Shown: in pieces, positions 13,101 to 28,100 of the stretch
How positions within the stretch are numbered: the first letter of the stretch is position 1
Layout: each line of letters starts with the position of its first letter
Origin: Romanomermis culicivorax
Taxonomy: Eukaryota > Nematoda > Enoplea > Mermithida > Mermithidae
DNA: 64,000 bases
Assembly: GCA_963922205.1 (NCBI GenBank)
Contig: CAWUHX010000141.1
Span: 558,001 to 622,000, forward strand
Direction of reading: 5' to 3'
Made by a program: the position numbers and the translations under genes
The notes under the pieces: model-generated
Told to the model about the DNA's origin: nothing
Databases searched by the model: none
The model's input: only the letters and a program-made list of their open reading frames with translations

Positions 13101-16100
13101 ATATGGCTTATAATCATTGTTTTTTTGCTTTTTTAGTCGCAATCAAGGAAACGATCGTGACAAAGCCTTATCAGTAATGGAAGAGACGCTGAGCTCGCAA
13201 GAAAATCAAGTTCCGGATATGCTTTGCCTGGCCGGGCGTATTTACAAAGACAAATTCGTCGAGTCGAATTATACGAATAACGACGCCCGAGATTCTGCCA
13301 TACACTGGTAAAGTTCTAGAATCTGAATGCATCCAGTTCAAAATTTAATTCCCCGCCTATTAAAGCATTCACTGCATTTCAAACTAAATGTTGAATTTCT
13401 GACGATGCTTATGACACATTTTTATTTTTTATTGTCAATATAGGTTTATAATTTCGAATTTGTACATTCTTCAAAGATAGTCATTTTCTGTCTGGAAGTG
13501 TTCGACACTTTCTATTTTCGTAATTTAATAATAATTTCCCGTCCTTCTTGAGGTACAGAAAAGGATTCGAAGTGCAGCCAAACGAATACGCCGGGATCAA
13601 TTTAGCTACTCTTCTCGTCATTGCTGGAAATAGTTTTCAAACTTCGGCTGAATTGCAACAAATCGGTACAGAAGTTTTTCATATTTTTTAAATTAAAACC
13701 TGAAAAAAGTAAGAACAATTTTTCATTTTAGAAATCTACTTTTTTCAGCTCTTATGTTAAATAGTTTATTGGGTCGGAAAGGATCGCTGGCTAATCTAAA
13801 AGATTATTGGGACGTGGCTACGTTTTTCGAAATATCTGTTTTAGCCGAAGATTATAACAAAGCTTGCCAGGCCGCTCGTCACATGTTCCTATTGAAACCC
13901 CCTTCTTGGTAAACCATCTTCTGTTACTTTCTCGATTTCATTTGGAAGTTGTGGATTATGGTTGTTAACATAAGCGTTACAAATCTTTTTTATTCTAGAA
14001 AACCTGTACATGTTAGAGATAAATTCTAATTGCATAATGTTGGAAAGGCAGTTTATGAACGAAAAATTTCTCGAATTACATTACGTATACAGCAGCATGA
14101 GTGTTCATCAACAAAGAGTAAAATCTCAGATTATAATTGTGTACAAAGTAGGGAATTTCTCACAATCATGAAGTGTCTTGAGTAAATGAAATCTGCTTGT
14201 GTTCTGAAAATACATGTAATAGCTGCGAGGTCTAGAGATAGGTCAAAAGATTTTTTATCGTGAGGTCTTTGACTGCACCTTTGATTTAGGGGCTCAATCA
14301 TTGAAGAAAATAAATTTGCTGCATAAAGTACCGAAAAAGTTACTTTTTTGACCATTTCTTGTCTAGAATGATCATTTACTACCAAAAAATTGACATTTTT
14401 CACTATTTTTCGTCCATAAAGACGGGATTTTTATGGCTAACCCATTATATTGTTCTTATACTGAACATGCGTACCATTGAGTTCTGTTCTATTGTTAGAC
14501 TAATATGATAAATATGATGCTGCGCGTGAAAATAGGGAAGATCAGTTTTATGATAAGATTTTTGTAAAAATTTGCCGATCAGGTATTTTCAGTGAGTTAC
14601 TCAAAGTTTGTCCCTGAAAAAAAATTCACTTCTTGAACAATTCATAACCCATGAGATTTGTCCTACCACTATTGTTCTTTAGAAGCTTTGCTCTCTGTTC
14701 CTCTGGACGGTTGATTATTTTTTGACGTCGATGAAATTGGGGATTACATGTTTTCCGTGACGCCAAGATTAAGCAGACTTTCGAATTACGTTTAGAATCA
14801 AAATTCCTGACTAGAATTTAAAAAAAAACGACTTCCAATTTTTATATCTTTAACAATAATGCCCATTCTCATACATCATTTCTTCAGGTATTTGAAGTCG
14901 ACTATCGGAAACATCAAATTGATTAATAAATTCCGCGAAGGGACTTCACCCAAGTCGCCCGAAGCATTCAGCGATTATAAGCAATTCATTTTTTGGATAG
15001 ATTTTTTCGTCGAAATGTCGAAAAACCACGAAGGCATCGCTGGCGGTCTAGGCGAAAAATCGGACGATACTCGATTTCCGATTTTAATCGCCGAACCTAA
15101 TAAGGTAAAATTCTGCTCTTTCCACAACTTCAAAATTCATGTTATTTTTCCTTTTTATTTATTTTTATCTGTTTCTCAATTTTCGTCACGTCATAGACAT
15201 ATTCGCCGAGCTACACTTTGGTCAATTTGGAAGAAAAATCGCTGTCCATATGGAACGTGATAACTGCCCCCAGTGGACCTAATAAACTTAATGTCCATCA
15301 ATGGCGATTTCCCGTTGATGCTATAAAAGCCGTCAGCGCTTCCAAAAGGGACGATCGCGCTGTTTTTTTGTACGTTTATCAAAATTCCGACGACTTTATG
15401 TTGTTTTTCCCGTCTGATGGCCATCGTGGAAGGTGATTTTGCGCTTTTTGTAGTTGTGTTCACTTCTTAGATTCCTAAATTTGAAGTTCGACAGAGTAAC
15501 CCACGATATTTTCCATTACAATTTATCCGATATTTATTGGTGGTTAGTGTAATCGTAATTGTAGACGCCGGACAAATATATTCCCTGTTCTTGCAGACAT
15601 AGTGATATTTTTCTGCAAAAAACGATCATTCAATCTCAAAATGCTAACGGTCATGTATAGTTTAGTTTATTGATGCACCTGAGTTTTTATTAATCAAAAT
15701 CTATTATGCATGTCACATAATGTAGGTTATTCTGTTTCAGCTATTATATGCCATTCATATATGAAGGTATGTCACATAGTGCCAGGGTTTTTTCGCACAG
15801 AGCGGATTTTTTTGGGGTCGTGCGGAAAATTTTTGGAGAGTTTTCCGCACGGAACGTAAACTTTTTTATGTTTTTAGTGATTTTTAATGGTAGTGCGAAA
15901 ATTTTTCTGGTCGATTTCCGCAAGGTACGGAACGGCCGGTGCGGAAAAAACCCCTGCATAGTGCTCTTGTTTTCTGACGCCATAAAATTTCGTAAAATTG
16001 CCTTTATACCTACTTCCATTTTAGGTTTTTACACCTGATGGAAGACATTACAAGCAATAACGACGGATCGAAATTAATTTTCGATTACGAACGTATTCAA

Positions 16101-19100
16101 ACTGTGAATGTAAGCTGGATACAGACAGTGAAAGATCTCTTCATCTAAATTGTAGAACTCATTTTTTAATTCTTCGTGCAAGAATCTATGTTAGTATAGG
16201 ATGAAAATCACTTGGGTGATATCCACTAAGCAACTTTCGAATCAAAGTCAAGACATTTTCCTGTATATTACTCCTCTATTTGTTTGAGGTAAAAATTTGT
16301 TTTCGACTTTTTCAATGTTTGTTGTGGATGATTGAATCTATTTTCGCCGCTCTCCTGTTCATGTTGTTTATAGTACGCAATTTTTGGTATGCAATGCAAT
16401 CCTACACAATCGATTCCAAAAATGCAGGCTTTATTTTTTTTATTACATACGTAATTGTTGCAATACGGCTAGTATGTTTAGTTACATAGATATTTACTTT
16501 TCAGTATGAATATGAATACGATAGCCTGGGTAACAAAGTTATTTTGGGTAAGGGAACGTTTGGCAAAGTTTTCGCGGGTAGAGATGTCACTAGTCAACGT
16601 GCTATAGCCATCAAAGAAGTCGAAATAAAGAACTCCGAGTAAATTACTTTTACTGTTGTGAACTTTTTATATTTGTTGAATATTTTTTCTGAAAATGGAG
16701 TTTTCTTCAATACATGAAAATTATATTTAGCGCGAGTTTCCTGTCGGACATTTCACTATTTGCTGCATATATGCGACCTGAAAAGTATCGCGGTAGACCC
16801 ACCAATCCAATACAATAGTATTTTTTCTGTATACTTGACCTTCCCTGCCTGATTAATTATCATGATTTACGCCCGAATATGCTAATTAGCTTCTAATCTC
16901 GACAGTCAGCTGTTAATGCTTTGTCACCAATTTTAATTGATCACCGGTAAATTTCATCGTATAAGGTTTCCTTTTAGACACGCGTGCATAGAATGCTTCT
17001 AGAACCTTTTAAACGTTCATTTGGCGTTTCCTGCATTTTGTTGATAGTTACAAATTTTGTAGAGAAATACAACCTTTGATGGAAGAAATCCAACTTCATT
17101 CCACATTGTCGCATAAGAACATCGTACAGTATCTGGGCTGCGAAGTCTCCGAAGACGGTCGAACGTTCAAAATTTTCATGGAACAAGTTCCGGGAGGTAA
17201 AAGCTCGAGAATATTTTTCTTTACAATCGGTCAATGTTTTATTTTCTGGAAATTGGGTTACAAATTATCGTATTTTTTCTAGAAATTTTTAATTTCCGTT
17301 TTAGGGAGTTTATCGTCATTGTTGCGAAGTAAATGGGGTCCCTTGATAGATAACGAATCGACGATTATTTATTACGCTAGGCAAATTCTCGAAGGCCTGA
17401 ACTATTTGGCAAGGAGATCCAGAAAGTTATTTGAGTGTCTTTGTAAATATTTTCTCCGACCATATTTTCAGCATGCCCAACGCATAGCCCATAGGGATAT
17501 CAAAGGCGACAACGTTCTAGTCAACACGTACAGTGGTTTATGTAAAATTTCCGACTTTGGAACATGTAAACGTTTAGCGGGACTTAATCCAGTCACGGAT
17601 ACGTTTACGGGTTCGTTTGAGCGGAAATTCCCGCCTTATGTACATATTATGTAAATTTGTATCATTTTCCACAGGAACGTTGCAGTATATGGCTCCAGAA
17701 GTGATTGATCAAGGTCAACGGGGATACGGAGCTCCTGTGAGTTTAATTTTAGTCAAAAAATAAGCGACGTGTAATAGAGCTACACAATCTTCATATTTGA
17801 AAATTATCATAATTCTTCTCAAGGCTGATATTTGGTCGTTTGGTTGTACTATGATTGAAATGGCAACGGGAAAGCCACCCTTTGTTGAAGTATGTTTTTT
17901 CTTGGAATGTTTCGGTCCTTTAGAGAATGCTATTTTTAGTTGGGCTCTCCTCAAGCGGCCATGTTCAAAGTTGGTATGTTCAAAATGCATCCACCGATTC
18001 CGGAAGAGTTATCCGATGAAGCAAAAGTGTTCATATTGAGGTATTTTTTGATATTATGTACAGGAGCCAATTTTAGAAGGGTATTAGAGTTCTTATTCCA
18101 ACATTTTAATTTTCAGAATGTCAAAAGCTACGTGTAGTATAAAGAATTCGTTAATGTCTAAATTTTCCAGCATTATGACATAAATTTTGATTCTTTAACC
18201 TGGAAGCGGTTTTTACAAATAAAATATTTGATTTTAAGATGTTTCGAACCAGATTCAACGAAAAGACCCACTTGTGCAGAGTTATTACAGGATCCATTTC
18301 TAGAATCGTAAGTTATTTTTAAGAATTTTTCCATGTTTACCGAAAGTAAAGTATAGAAGAATACTAACGCGTTAAAAATATGTTGAGTTTTCTGTTAGTA
18401 TTCGTGAATATTTTAGTTTTTCATGTTAATTTTCAATCGGAGAAATTTTTTCAAAGAGCTCCTCCTATTGAAATGATAATAAACATATGTATATATCCGG
18501 ATGTGTTCGGTTGGGTATACTTTTCTTTCAAACAAGGTATAACCTTGAATTACGGAATCACGCACGATTATTTCAATTTTAGTAACGAATTGTTTAAAGA
18601 TTAAAATACAAAATCGTCGCCAAACTTTTCCTCGTTGTCTTTTTTCGACCTAATTTTCATTTCGATCTTTCACTTCTGAAATGCCATTTTTGAAGCGGAA
18701 ATTTCCGATTCTTACGTACTCTTTTTAATTTTTTTCTCCGTACTAGACTCCGACGACGTCAAGAGACCGGTGCGCGAAAAATCGAAAATAAAATAAAAAA
18801 GACCATCAAAGGTGAACTCTGTTTAATTTTAATATAATTTTTTTCATTCATAATTTATGTAGACGCGTTCAAACGATCGACGTCGTACATTTCTGGAAAT
18901 ACGATAACCACGTCGGCAGACAGGTGAATTTTTTGCATATTATAGCTTTTGCTGCATCTTGCACTCCACAATTTTTGCTCATAGAAAGACATTTTTAAAC
19001 GATGTCTGCAATAAGCGAATATGATACGTGCCCTGCAGAACTTGTTACAGCAGCATGCAGAGATTTACCATTCAAATTTGATTTGCAGGATATATTATCC

Positions 19101-22100
19101 AAGCATGAAGATCGTGAGGGTCGGAAAGTTTTCGAATTATAGAAATAGATTTCATCTGAAAATATGTTTCCTAGTAGTGTTGAAGTTTCGCTTTTGAAAT
19201 TGTGATTTTATATATACACTGCAGACTTCATCCATCAAAAGTCTGTTGATACAATTTTTTCCGCTGTGTAAAATTCGTATTATCGTCGTTTTTGCAACTT
19301 TCTTGGCTATTCAAAAAGGCGAACTATAGTTAGTCGCGATTGAATAATGTGAGACCTTTTGAAATCGCAATAGCGATTTTTTGCTTAGCTCGGTTAGATA
19401 ATCACAATTAATGCCAACTTTTCCTTGTAAATCCCGACCTTACTGTCATAGAAAAACTGATAATTTTTCTTGTTTGCTGCTAATCGGACGTAAAAGCTTA
19501 TCCTAGCTTCCGGATTTCGCTTGCTATTCAACATTTTTAGCAACAGTAACAACAACGACTATGAATATGACTTCGAAACTATCGCCGAAGAACCTGCCGA
19601 AGCGGATTCTAAAATTCCAGCTTCCAGGTTGGTTTTTGGTCTCTAGCTGCACTTCATGTAGTTCGTGTATTTTCTTTTTTGTCTTTCCTTTTTGTTTGTA
19701 TCTAAGGTCAAATTCACAAAGGCATGTTTGCACTATCCTGGGGTAAATACGTCACGTGTTTACCTCGGGTAAGCGCTTAAGTTTTCATGGGATTGCTACA
19801 CTACCCCCAACAGACTCTTATTAATACTGGAATAAATTTTACTCCGGAGTAAAGGGATCCACGGAATAGCTACCCGAGAGTACCACGGTATAAATTAGCC
19901 TACCTTTGTGAATACCTACAGGATATAATGATAGAAAATTTTATTAAAAGTTTAACTCATCCAAAACTTTTGTTAGACGTCAGATTCTGCGTGTGCTCTT
20001 CATGCTTTAGTGTAGTTCATTGTTGGTTAATTCAAATTTTTTCATTTCAGCAAAATGCTGCATGATTGTGCTTCATATCGGATCAAAATATTTAAAACTA
20101 TTCCGAAATTGGTATTGTTCATATTTTAATATACAAGTCTGACTTATTTTTCGGATTTTTACACTTTTAGATAACCTTATTTTAAATGTAGTCAATAATG
20201 CTTGAGATAAACTGCAGTGTGATCTCGATTGACTCTTGTAAATTAAGTCTGAAAAATAGGGTTCAGCCAGGAATCGAACCTGGGTTACCAGCATTCCGGG
20301 CTGATGTCCTCACCACTAGTCCACACGAGGTGAACCCAGATTAAGGTGTTCCCCTAGGCTACAATTTTGTAGCCCACAACTCCAATGCTTGGTGGTCGTG
20401 AACCTACGACCTTTGGCAAGTAGCAGCGTACCTGCTGCTTTTTGAACTGCCCACCAATGAAGTTGGTAACTTTTTAGAAATGAAAATTATATGGAATTTT
20501 TTGGAGTGAAAATATTTTTCAAACTTATTTTCACTCATTTTTCAAACTTATTTTCACCCTATTTTTCAAACTTATTTTCACTCCAAAAAATTCCATATAA
20601 TTTTCATTTCTAAAAAGTTACCAACTTCATTGGTGGGCAGTTCAAAAAGCAGCAGGTACGCTGCTACTTGCCGAAGGTCGTAGGTTTACGACCACCAAGC
20701 ATTAGAGTTGTGTGCTAAAAAATCGTAGCCTAGGGGAACACCTTAATCTGAGTTCGCTTCGTGGTGTGGTGGTCTAGTGGTGAGGACATCAGCCCGGAAT
20801 GCTGGTAACTCAGGTTCGACTCCTAGCTGCACCCTATTTTTCAAACTTATTTCCACTCCAACAAATTCCATATAATATTCATTTCTTGTAAATTAAGTCA
20901 TAAATTAACATGAAGCGTTCCGAAAGTTAGAGTTAAATTTATGTCTTTTTGGTTCGGAGAACGTAAATCTTGCTATGAATCGATAACTGATTACCTACTC
21001 TAACCGGCTTCTAATTTTTCAACTTTTTGAAAAACTGTTTCTGATCTAAGCTTGGTATTGGTGCGGCTTTGGGCTGGCGCCTGCATGTCTTGCTTTTCGT
21101 TTGTGCCGCTACGTTTTTTCCTGTCATAATACTCGTTTTATTCGATATTACAGTAAGGTTCTCATGAATGGAGTTTTTGTAGAATATTGACCCCGAAAAT
21201 CTATTGACCAATGTTGTATTTTGATAACGAATTTTATGCCTAATCATTCATAAAATAGAAAATCGAGAAAAAAAATCGAATTTTATGCCTAAAAATGGTA
21301 AAAAAACAGTATGACACGAAGCGCGAGAAAAATTGATATTTCTCTTTTTTTCATCCAAAGAGATAGGCTTTCTATGGCTATCGCATTACCATGTGACTAT
21401 TTCTGGGGAATTCTTGAAACACTCCACCCCCTCCAGTTACATGTATGTATATAATCGAGGCCGTAGTCAGGATTTTTCTAGATCTGTGGAAATATGACCG
21501 GCGTGAAGGCGTGAGGCACGGAAGCATTTGGTGTTTGGGCCTCCTACGATACATCGGAATCAGATTAATGCTACATTTCTATCTCGATACACTTGGATGA
21601 CTCCCTAAAAGATTGTTTTGTCCCACATTGTGGTATTGTGTAGTTCTGATTCAAGGATACGTGCTGGAAAATTTCAGCTTTCAACATCATGAAATGCACG
21701 AAAATGCTCTATTTTTGTTTGTAGAATTTTCGAAACTCGCTCGAAGTCACTTCCAAATCGTTTCTTAACAAATAATGCTCAAACGAATAGATAATCGGCG
21801 CGCAGCGCCGAAAAATTAGTGATTTTGACCTTCCAAAAGGCAGAAAAATGTATTTTTTTCATTTTGGTGCATTCCTATCTAGTCACTAATTGGTCCGTTG
21901 GATGGGCGATCGCCTCCCCACTCTCCTGCTCACCTTGTACCCATACATGTGACGGAGCTTCGAGCTGTGGTAGATCGAGTGACTTTTTGGGGTCGGACTC
22001 GGAGGGTCATCGATTGCCCAAAATTTCAGGGGTTTTTGAAAAAAGCCTCAAAAAGTTAAAAAAGCAGTTCAAAAAATAGTAATTTTTGCCTGAATCCCTT

Positions 22101-25100
22101 TTAAAAATGTATTTATGGCACGAAACGCGGAAAAAATAGCCATTTTTGACCGTTTTTTGTTCACAAATGACCATTTTTCATTCAAAAATTTACATTTTTC
22201 AGTATCAAACGCAACGGGGATCTCTATGGCTAGCCATAGGATTGGAAAATCTTGAAGGTGGTCAACATATGGCTAACCATAGGACCGGCATTTTCTCAGG
22301 AGGTTCCCTTCTAGACCCCAGGCGTCGCCAAGGTCGGAAATCCGCTTGTAGCTAAAATTCTATATGGCGAGAGTAATACTCTCATACCGCGCGGTTACCT
22401 TTTTTGTTTCGTTTTTTTGCCCGCTGTGTCAGGTCAGCGGGGTGTATATTTCCGTGGTTCCCTGAATACAATAAGTGCACAGCGATGTATAAAGAAACAT
22501 ACTACAAATCACTTATTCCCCAATTTGACATGTTCATCTTATAAAATACACCAAAATTGTTTTTTCACGTCGAATCCCCAACATTTTCCCCTTTCTGAAC
22601 ATTATTTCCTAAATCAGCACAATTTGAGAACAGACAGTGGATTTCCCAATCCGAAGAATTACAAAACAAACTCGGGCGCGATGCGCCAGAAAACTTCTCC
22701 CGCTTTTTCTGATTTTATAGCCTGGAAAACCGGGGCCGGTTTCATCAAAGAACACGCAAAACATATCGATGAAGTTAGGCTGCGGCTGAGCTGCACCTTT
22801 ACGGCAATGGTAAAAGATATAGTTAAACTACAGCTTAAGCTGCAGCTCAGCTTGAGCTTTAGTCTCTTTGATGAAACCGGTTCCCGTTTTCTGACCTTGT
22901 AATCCAGACAAAATATCTTTCGACTTTGTACAAACATACCAAAAACGTTTGTCTCGTACAAAAAAACAGTGGTGCTATGCATCTGTCAATTTTTTCAATT
23001 TCGCGCATCAAAATCATCCATGCAGTATATACATTTTCAAAACTGTGGACGCCGTAAACATAGTTTTCCCAGACTGACTACGCACTCCTAAAAATACCCC
23101 GTTGCAAAAAAGTGTCCACTCACTCATTTCCTTCAAATAGGCTTACCCATTATGACACTGCTCAAAATTTAGTGAACCAGTAAGTCATTTTTCTCTTATT
23201 TCACTCAACCAGTAAGTCATTCTTACCGGAGTGGTAAATGAATTTTCGAACCTACAGCCGAGGTAATACCCCTCATACCTCCCATTGGGGTGGTTTGCTA
23301 CCCCAGATTACATGTATACCTTACCATTTTTACAATTTTTATTTCGCTATTTGCTTTTATTTTTATTTTTCTACACCGAAAGAAGCTTTCTCATTTAGTC
23401 ACATGCCGTTGCTGACATCGTCGACTACGCCGTCGCAAAAAACCGCCGCTCTTTTATTGTCGGCTCCGACCTCTAATAACGCATCGCCGACGCCGGTTGA
23501 TATACGCGTTTCGAGTAATTCGAACGAATTGAGCCCCGGAGTACCGGCTTCGGGTGATCATTCGAATCGATTTTTCTTGTTGAGGAAAGATTCGGAGAGG
23601 CGGGAAACGTTGGTGGCGATTATGACGGACTTTGATAAGGAGGTCGATTACATGAATCCTCTTTTTGAGACCTATTTTATAGACTATTTTACATTATTTT
23701 TATTTTTCTCCTCCCACTTAGTCAAGCATTGTTGTTTTTTTGTTTTTTTTTCCGTGTATTCTGTTTGATATTATTTTGTTTTTTATTCTGCATCATTTCG
23801 GGTTTTCACAATTTCATTTCCGTGTTCATTTTCAATAATTTTACTGTACAAATCGTTTTTATAGATTATTGAATCGTGGCTGGCTGCGATCCGCAAGGAT
23901 ATCCTCAAACCAGTATTGTCTGAAAATTTGCTCACGCCTTTACTTGCGGCTCTTCGCGAACATATTCACTCACGCGATTATTCTATCGTACAGAAAGCTC
24001 TGGGTGAGTTTTTGCTCATTGTATTTAAGTTGATAATATTCTGTATGATTTAGTGTGAAATTTTTATTACGATGTGCGACCTACATAGTGATCGGCGGTG
24101 TTGTACAGCAACGTCCCACTTCAGCATGATACCTAACTCTTCGATTTTTCTCATCTCATTTTTAACATTTCAACAGTTCTCGAAGCCAACGTTAGTGGAG
24201 AGTATAATTTGAAGTATAAACTTAAAATTATTGTCAGAAAGTTTTATATTGTTAAGATTTTCCTTCTCTAATGAAATGTAAAATGTGAATTTCGCTTATA
24301 ATCCATCGGTTAACTAGCTGACCGCAACTAGAAGTTCAAGATTTACAGTTGATACTCAGAGTTTCAAATTGCTGACAAGTTTGTCTACTATAGGATAGCG
24401 AATAAGCGAAATCGATTTCCTTTCTTTGTTACTTTGAATAAAAATACTGATGTGAACACCTTCTTTAAAAACTTTCTTGTACGCATTAAAGATGTACGGC
24501 AAAAAATTTTCCGGGTAGGAAAGGGGTATGCGGTGGTTAAAAATTTATCCGTCTTTCTCAATCCTATTTGCATGTGGTACGCACATTCAACAATCATAAA
24601 CACGCTCCAAAGTTACTGTCGCTACCTACTCCCATGAAATTTCAACACGTGAAGCTTACAAATGAAAGTTGAGAAAAAACGAAACTAGGAATTCTGTATG
24701 ACAGTCAAAAGATGTCTGTTTTGACGAATTTTCGCATTTTTTCTAGACAAGATTCGTTCCGATTTGGATTACGATGCGACCAGCGTCGGACAACTCCATT
24801 TGGCCCTTTTTATGTTACAAGACGCGGTAATTTTTTTGCAAATGTATTATCGAGCGTATGACGTCGACGATTCTTACCTAGGTTCATCCAGTACTAAAAC
24901 AACAACAAATCAAACCGCATTGGATGTTTGCTTTAGATAATTTGATACGATCGGCGGTTCAATGCGCGGTCAACGTGTTGTCGCCAGGTATAAAAATGAC
25001 CTGCCTAAATAAGATGTCCACTTTTCGACTGAAATTTTAGGGCCTTAAGGATGAAATACGAAATTTTTCATGTTCTTTCGTTCAGTATAATTTCAAAACA

Positions 25101-28100
25101 GGGACAAATTTTAGAGCGCGGTTTCGTTTTTCTAGTACTGCATTCAATTTTCGATGTTTACGGTGTTTATTCATCTAAACTTTTAACCGTAGTACTCCTA
25201 ATGTCAGTTCATTTTCATAGTATTTTTTTCTGCATTTTAGATTTAGGCGCTAATATGACTTCGGCCGAAAACGCTGACTCCGCTTCGGCGAGCCAATATT
25301 CGACTGTTGAATCTCGCAAATCGCAAAACGTTTCGGCTGGTCCGGCTAGTCTAAATTTGAAAATGACCAGAGAACCTGTTTTTAGTATATCCAATAATAA
25401 TACACACGTATTTAATGAACTGAAAGATCTTATCGATCAAAATAAGAGGTAAATGTGGCATTTCCTTTTCGAATTGAAAATATTACAGTTTTTATTAAGC
25501 TTTTGACGAATTTTTCATCATTAACGCAAGAATATTTATCAAAATTCTATAAGCTCATACGGTAGGGGGAAGTAAATTCTCCTACCTGAGATCCTAGACA
25601 CCCCCTGGCCCAAAAAAAGTCGTCAAACGCCCCCTTCAACTTTTTAAAGGCAGTGTTTTTGATTATTTTTATGCATATAATGTACAATGAACATGCTTGT
25701 TGAATGGTTTTTTTAATCTTTTGCTCACTCACCCCCATCACACATGTGCATAGGCGGGTCAACCTTCCTACCTGAGACCCTGGACTTCCCTCCCCTAGCC
25801 CGAACAGAATCGTCAAACACCCTCTGAACTTTTTCGAAGACTTTTCTTGATTATTTTTATGCATATTTTGTACGGAAAACATGCTTGTGGACTTTTTTGG
25901 ACTCACCCACCGCTCACCCCATTCAATAAAAATTCCGAGGACCCTCCCCCGGAAAATTCTTGCCGTGCATGTCTGGATAACCTTGCTGATTTTTTTCGAA
26001 ATGCGTACCATATATTGTTGAATTTTTCTCATTTTTATATTCCCTTTCGTTTTATAGATTACTAGACGAATTGATAAACGTAAACCGTCGTTATCAAGAG
26101 CTTTTAAAATGTTCGATACAAGATAAAAATGGGGTATGTCAGTTTTTGACCGAAATGAGTCGTCATTCATACGCCGATAGTGGAGCTTACGTTAATTTCC
26201 ATAGTCCGGCCACATGCGGCCCGTCAACTTCTTCGATATATAGTACACTTTCGAGGTTAGAAAACTAGAATTGCAAATATATGTGAACTGTCCCTGTTTC
26301 ACGTTCTAAAGAGAAAAGTTTTGCGCCAGAAATGTAATCTCAATCAGAACTGACTAAGATCAGCGCATATAGACAATATAATCTTGAAAATGTAAAATTT
26401 CAAAGCTTTCTAAGTTTTCCAAAATCTTTTCGGTTTGGGATTCCGCGCATATTATATAATATTCATCGAGCTGAATTCCGTCAAAAGTCAAATAACAAAG
26501 TTAGTTAAACTATAAAGTCAAACATTGCGGAACAGTGCTTACTTTCTTGATTCAGTGGAAAGTTGGATAGGATTCTAAACTTCTGTATTTGACAAAGAGT
26601 TCAATTTATTCACACAATTTTCTCCATTTCCTGCACGTACATGTATATCTCAGCACCATGGCAAAACCATCTAAATCCATTATTGAAAATGTTGACTCTA
26701 GCAGGTTTTTCATTATGTTATCGATGATCCTGTATCAGATGGCAAAACCTTCTATATCCAATTGTATATATTTAAGATGTAAGACTATCATTGATATAGT
26801 ATGTATTTATTATTTTATGGCACATTATCTAATGGTGTCGAAATGTGATATAGACCGTTCTTCCGTGGTGCCGACGATATGGCCTACAATTTCGATAGGA
26901 TTTTGGTTTTTAAAATTGGAATCCCAGTGAAAAAGTATCCATATTGTGTTTTTAAGTGCTTTTCAATGATAAAACTGGAAGACTGATACTCATGGCCGTG
27001 CGCAAGGGGGGGGGCGGGGGGGCGGCCCCCCCCCCCCATTGAGGCAGTAACTATAAACCGAAAAGATGCGTTTTGGTGGACTTTAAAAGGTCAAAATCTC
27101 AAAATTTTCCGGCGCTTCGCTCCGGTCATGGGTATAATTATAACTATATTCTATCAGGCGCGGCCGTTAGCATATCTACTTCGACTTACTAATTAATCCT
27201 CAACAGTTTCTATCAATCAAGTTAGATCGTTTCATTTTCTAATCGTTTACAGTCAATTATGTCGCCGAAAATAGAGATTTTTCATCATGTCTCTCAATTT
27301 TTTCCCTCGATGATTGGAATTTTTTAAACGTTTGCAATCTGAACTTTTGCGTTTATTGAAGGTGGAAATTGAAGACATTACTCTAGAACGCGATTTCAAA
27401 ACATTTGTTCACGAATTATCTGTTGGAGAGATTTATTTTTCAGCGTTTTAGAATACAAAAACCCGAAAATTTTTCCGGCGCTTCGCGCCGGAACGGAAGG
27501 CAAATTACGCTTCATCAGTCTGATTTTAATTTATTTCTCAACGTTATGAAGGTTCATTTTCCAGCGTTTTAGAAAGTGGAAATCAAAAAATTTTTCCGGC
27601 GCTCCGCGCCGGACCATTTTATAGAACACCAATATATTCTTCATGAGCTCATTTTGACTAACATAACCAGAATTTTCCCAATTTTTTTCCTCATTTTTGC
27701 AGGTTTCTGACTACAAATACAACAAAATGCTTGGGTATGCTCCTAAAATGCATAAAAAAGCAACCGTAGCTACATTATAAGCGTTTTTAAAAATGTGGAA
27801 AATTTTTGGAAAATGAGGAAAAAAATTTTGGTTCCGGTTCTCATGTGGAAAAAATCTTCGAGGAAAAAAAACGATGATGCACACAGTATATCCGCGTAAG
27901 ATCAACATTTCTGGGGCTATTCAGTGAAAAAATCTAGTCCGCCCCCCCCCCCCCCATGAAAAAATCCTGCGCACGGTCCTGCTGATACTATTTCGTATTT
28001 GCATGATTTTATGCTAAAGAATATGTCACATAAGACTGAAAATTCGTGAACATGGTAAACTAACCAAAATTTTCTGAGAGAAAAAATTATATGATATAAG

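Larger units (their letters stand above)
20234..20899. repeat. Inverted repeat with tRNA-like ends between 16-bp direct repeats
   Basis: Identical 16-mers TCTTGTAAATTAAGTC (20234-20249 and 20884-20899) flank a 634-bp insert. Its two arms, about 20250-20514 and 20573-20842, are inverted copies of about 262 bp that meet around a 58-bp centre of TTTTTCAAACTTATTTTCAC repeats. Each arm carries a tRNA-like sequence at its outer end, with a shared non-tRNA body on the inner side. A 16-bp duplication suggests LINE-mediated retroposition, but the head-to-head dimer is not the usual SINE layout. Confidence 0.8.

Noticed and set aside
17319-17654. Kinase exon read straight through 17409-17471
   Set aside because: Conserved kinases have no insertion between YL and the HRD loop, and a GC-AG intron with good flanks fits. 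Retention is kept only as a possible isoform.
20763-20833. A functional tRNA gene
   Set aside because: Position 33 is C, the anticodon and D arm disagree about identity, and the sequence is part of an inverted repeat with a degenerate partner.
22417-22902. 161-codon plus-strand frame
   Set aside because: It runs through a GCGCC hairpin and a TIR element whose GCTGCAGCT repeats keep both strands open.
25547-26170. 207-codon minus-strand frame in kinase intron 27 and exon 28
   Set aside because: It crosses the 190-bp tandem duplication and runs antisense over a kinase exon, with no family features.
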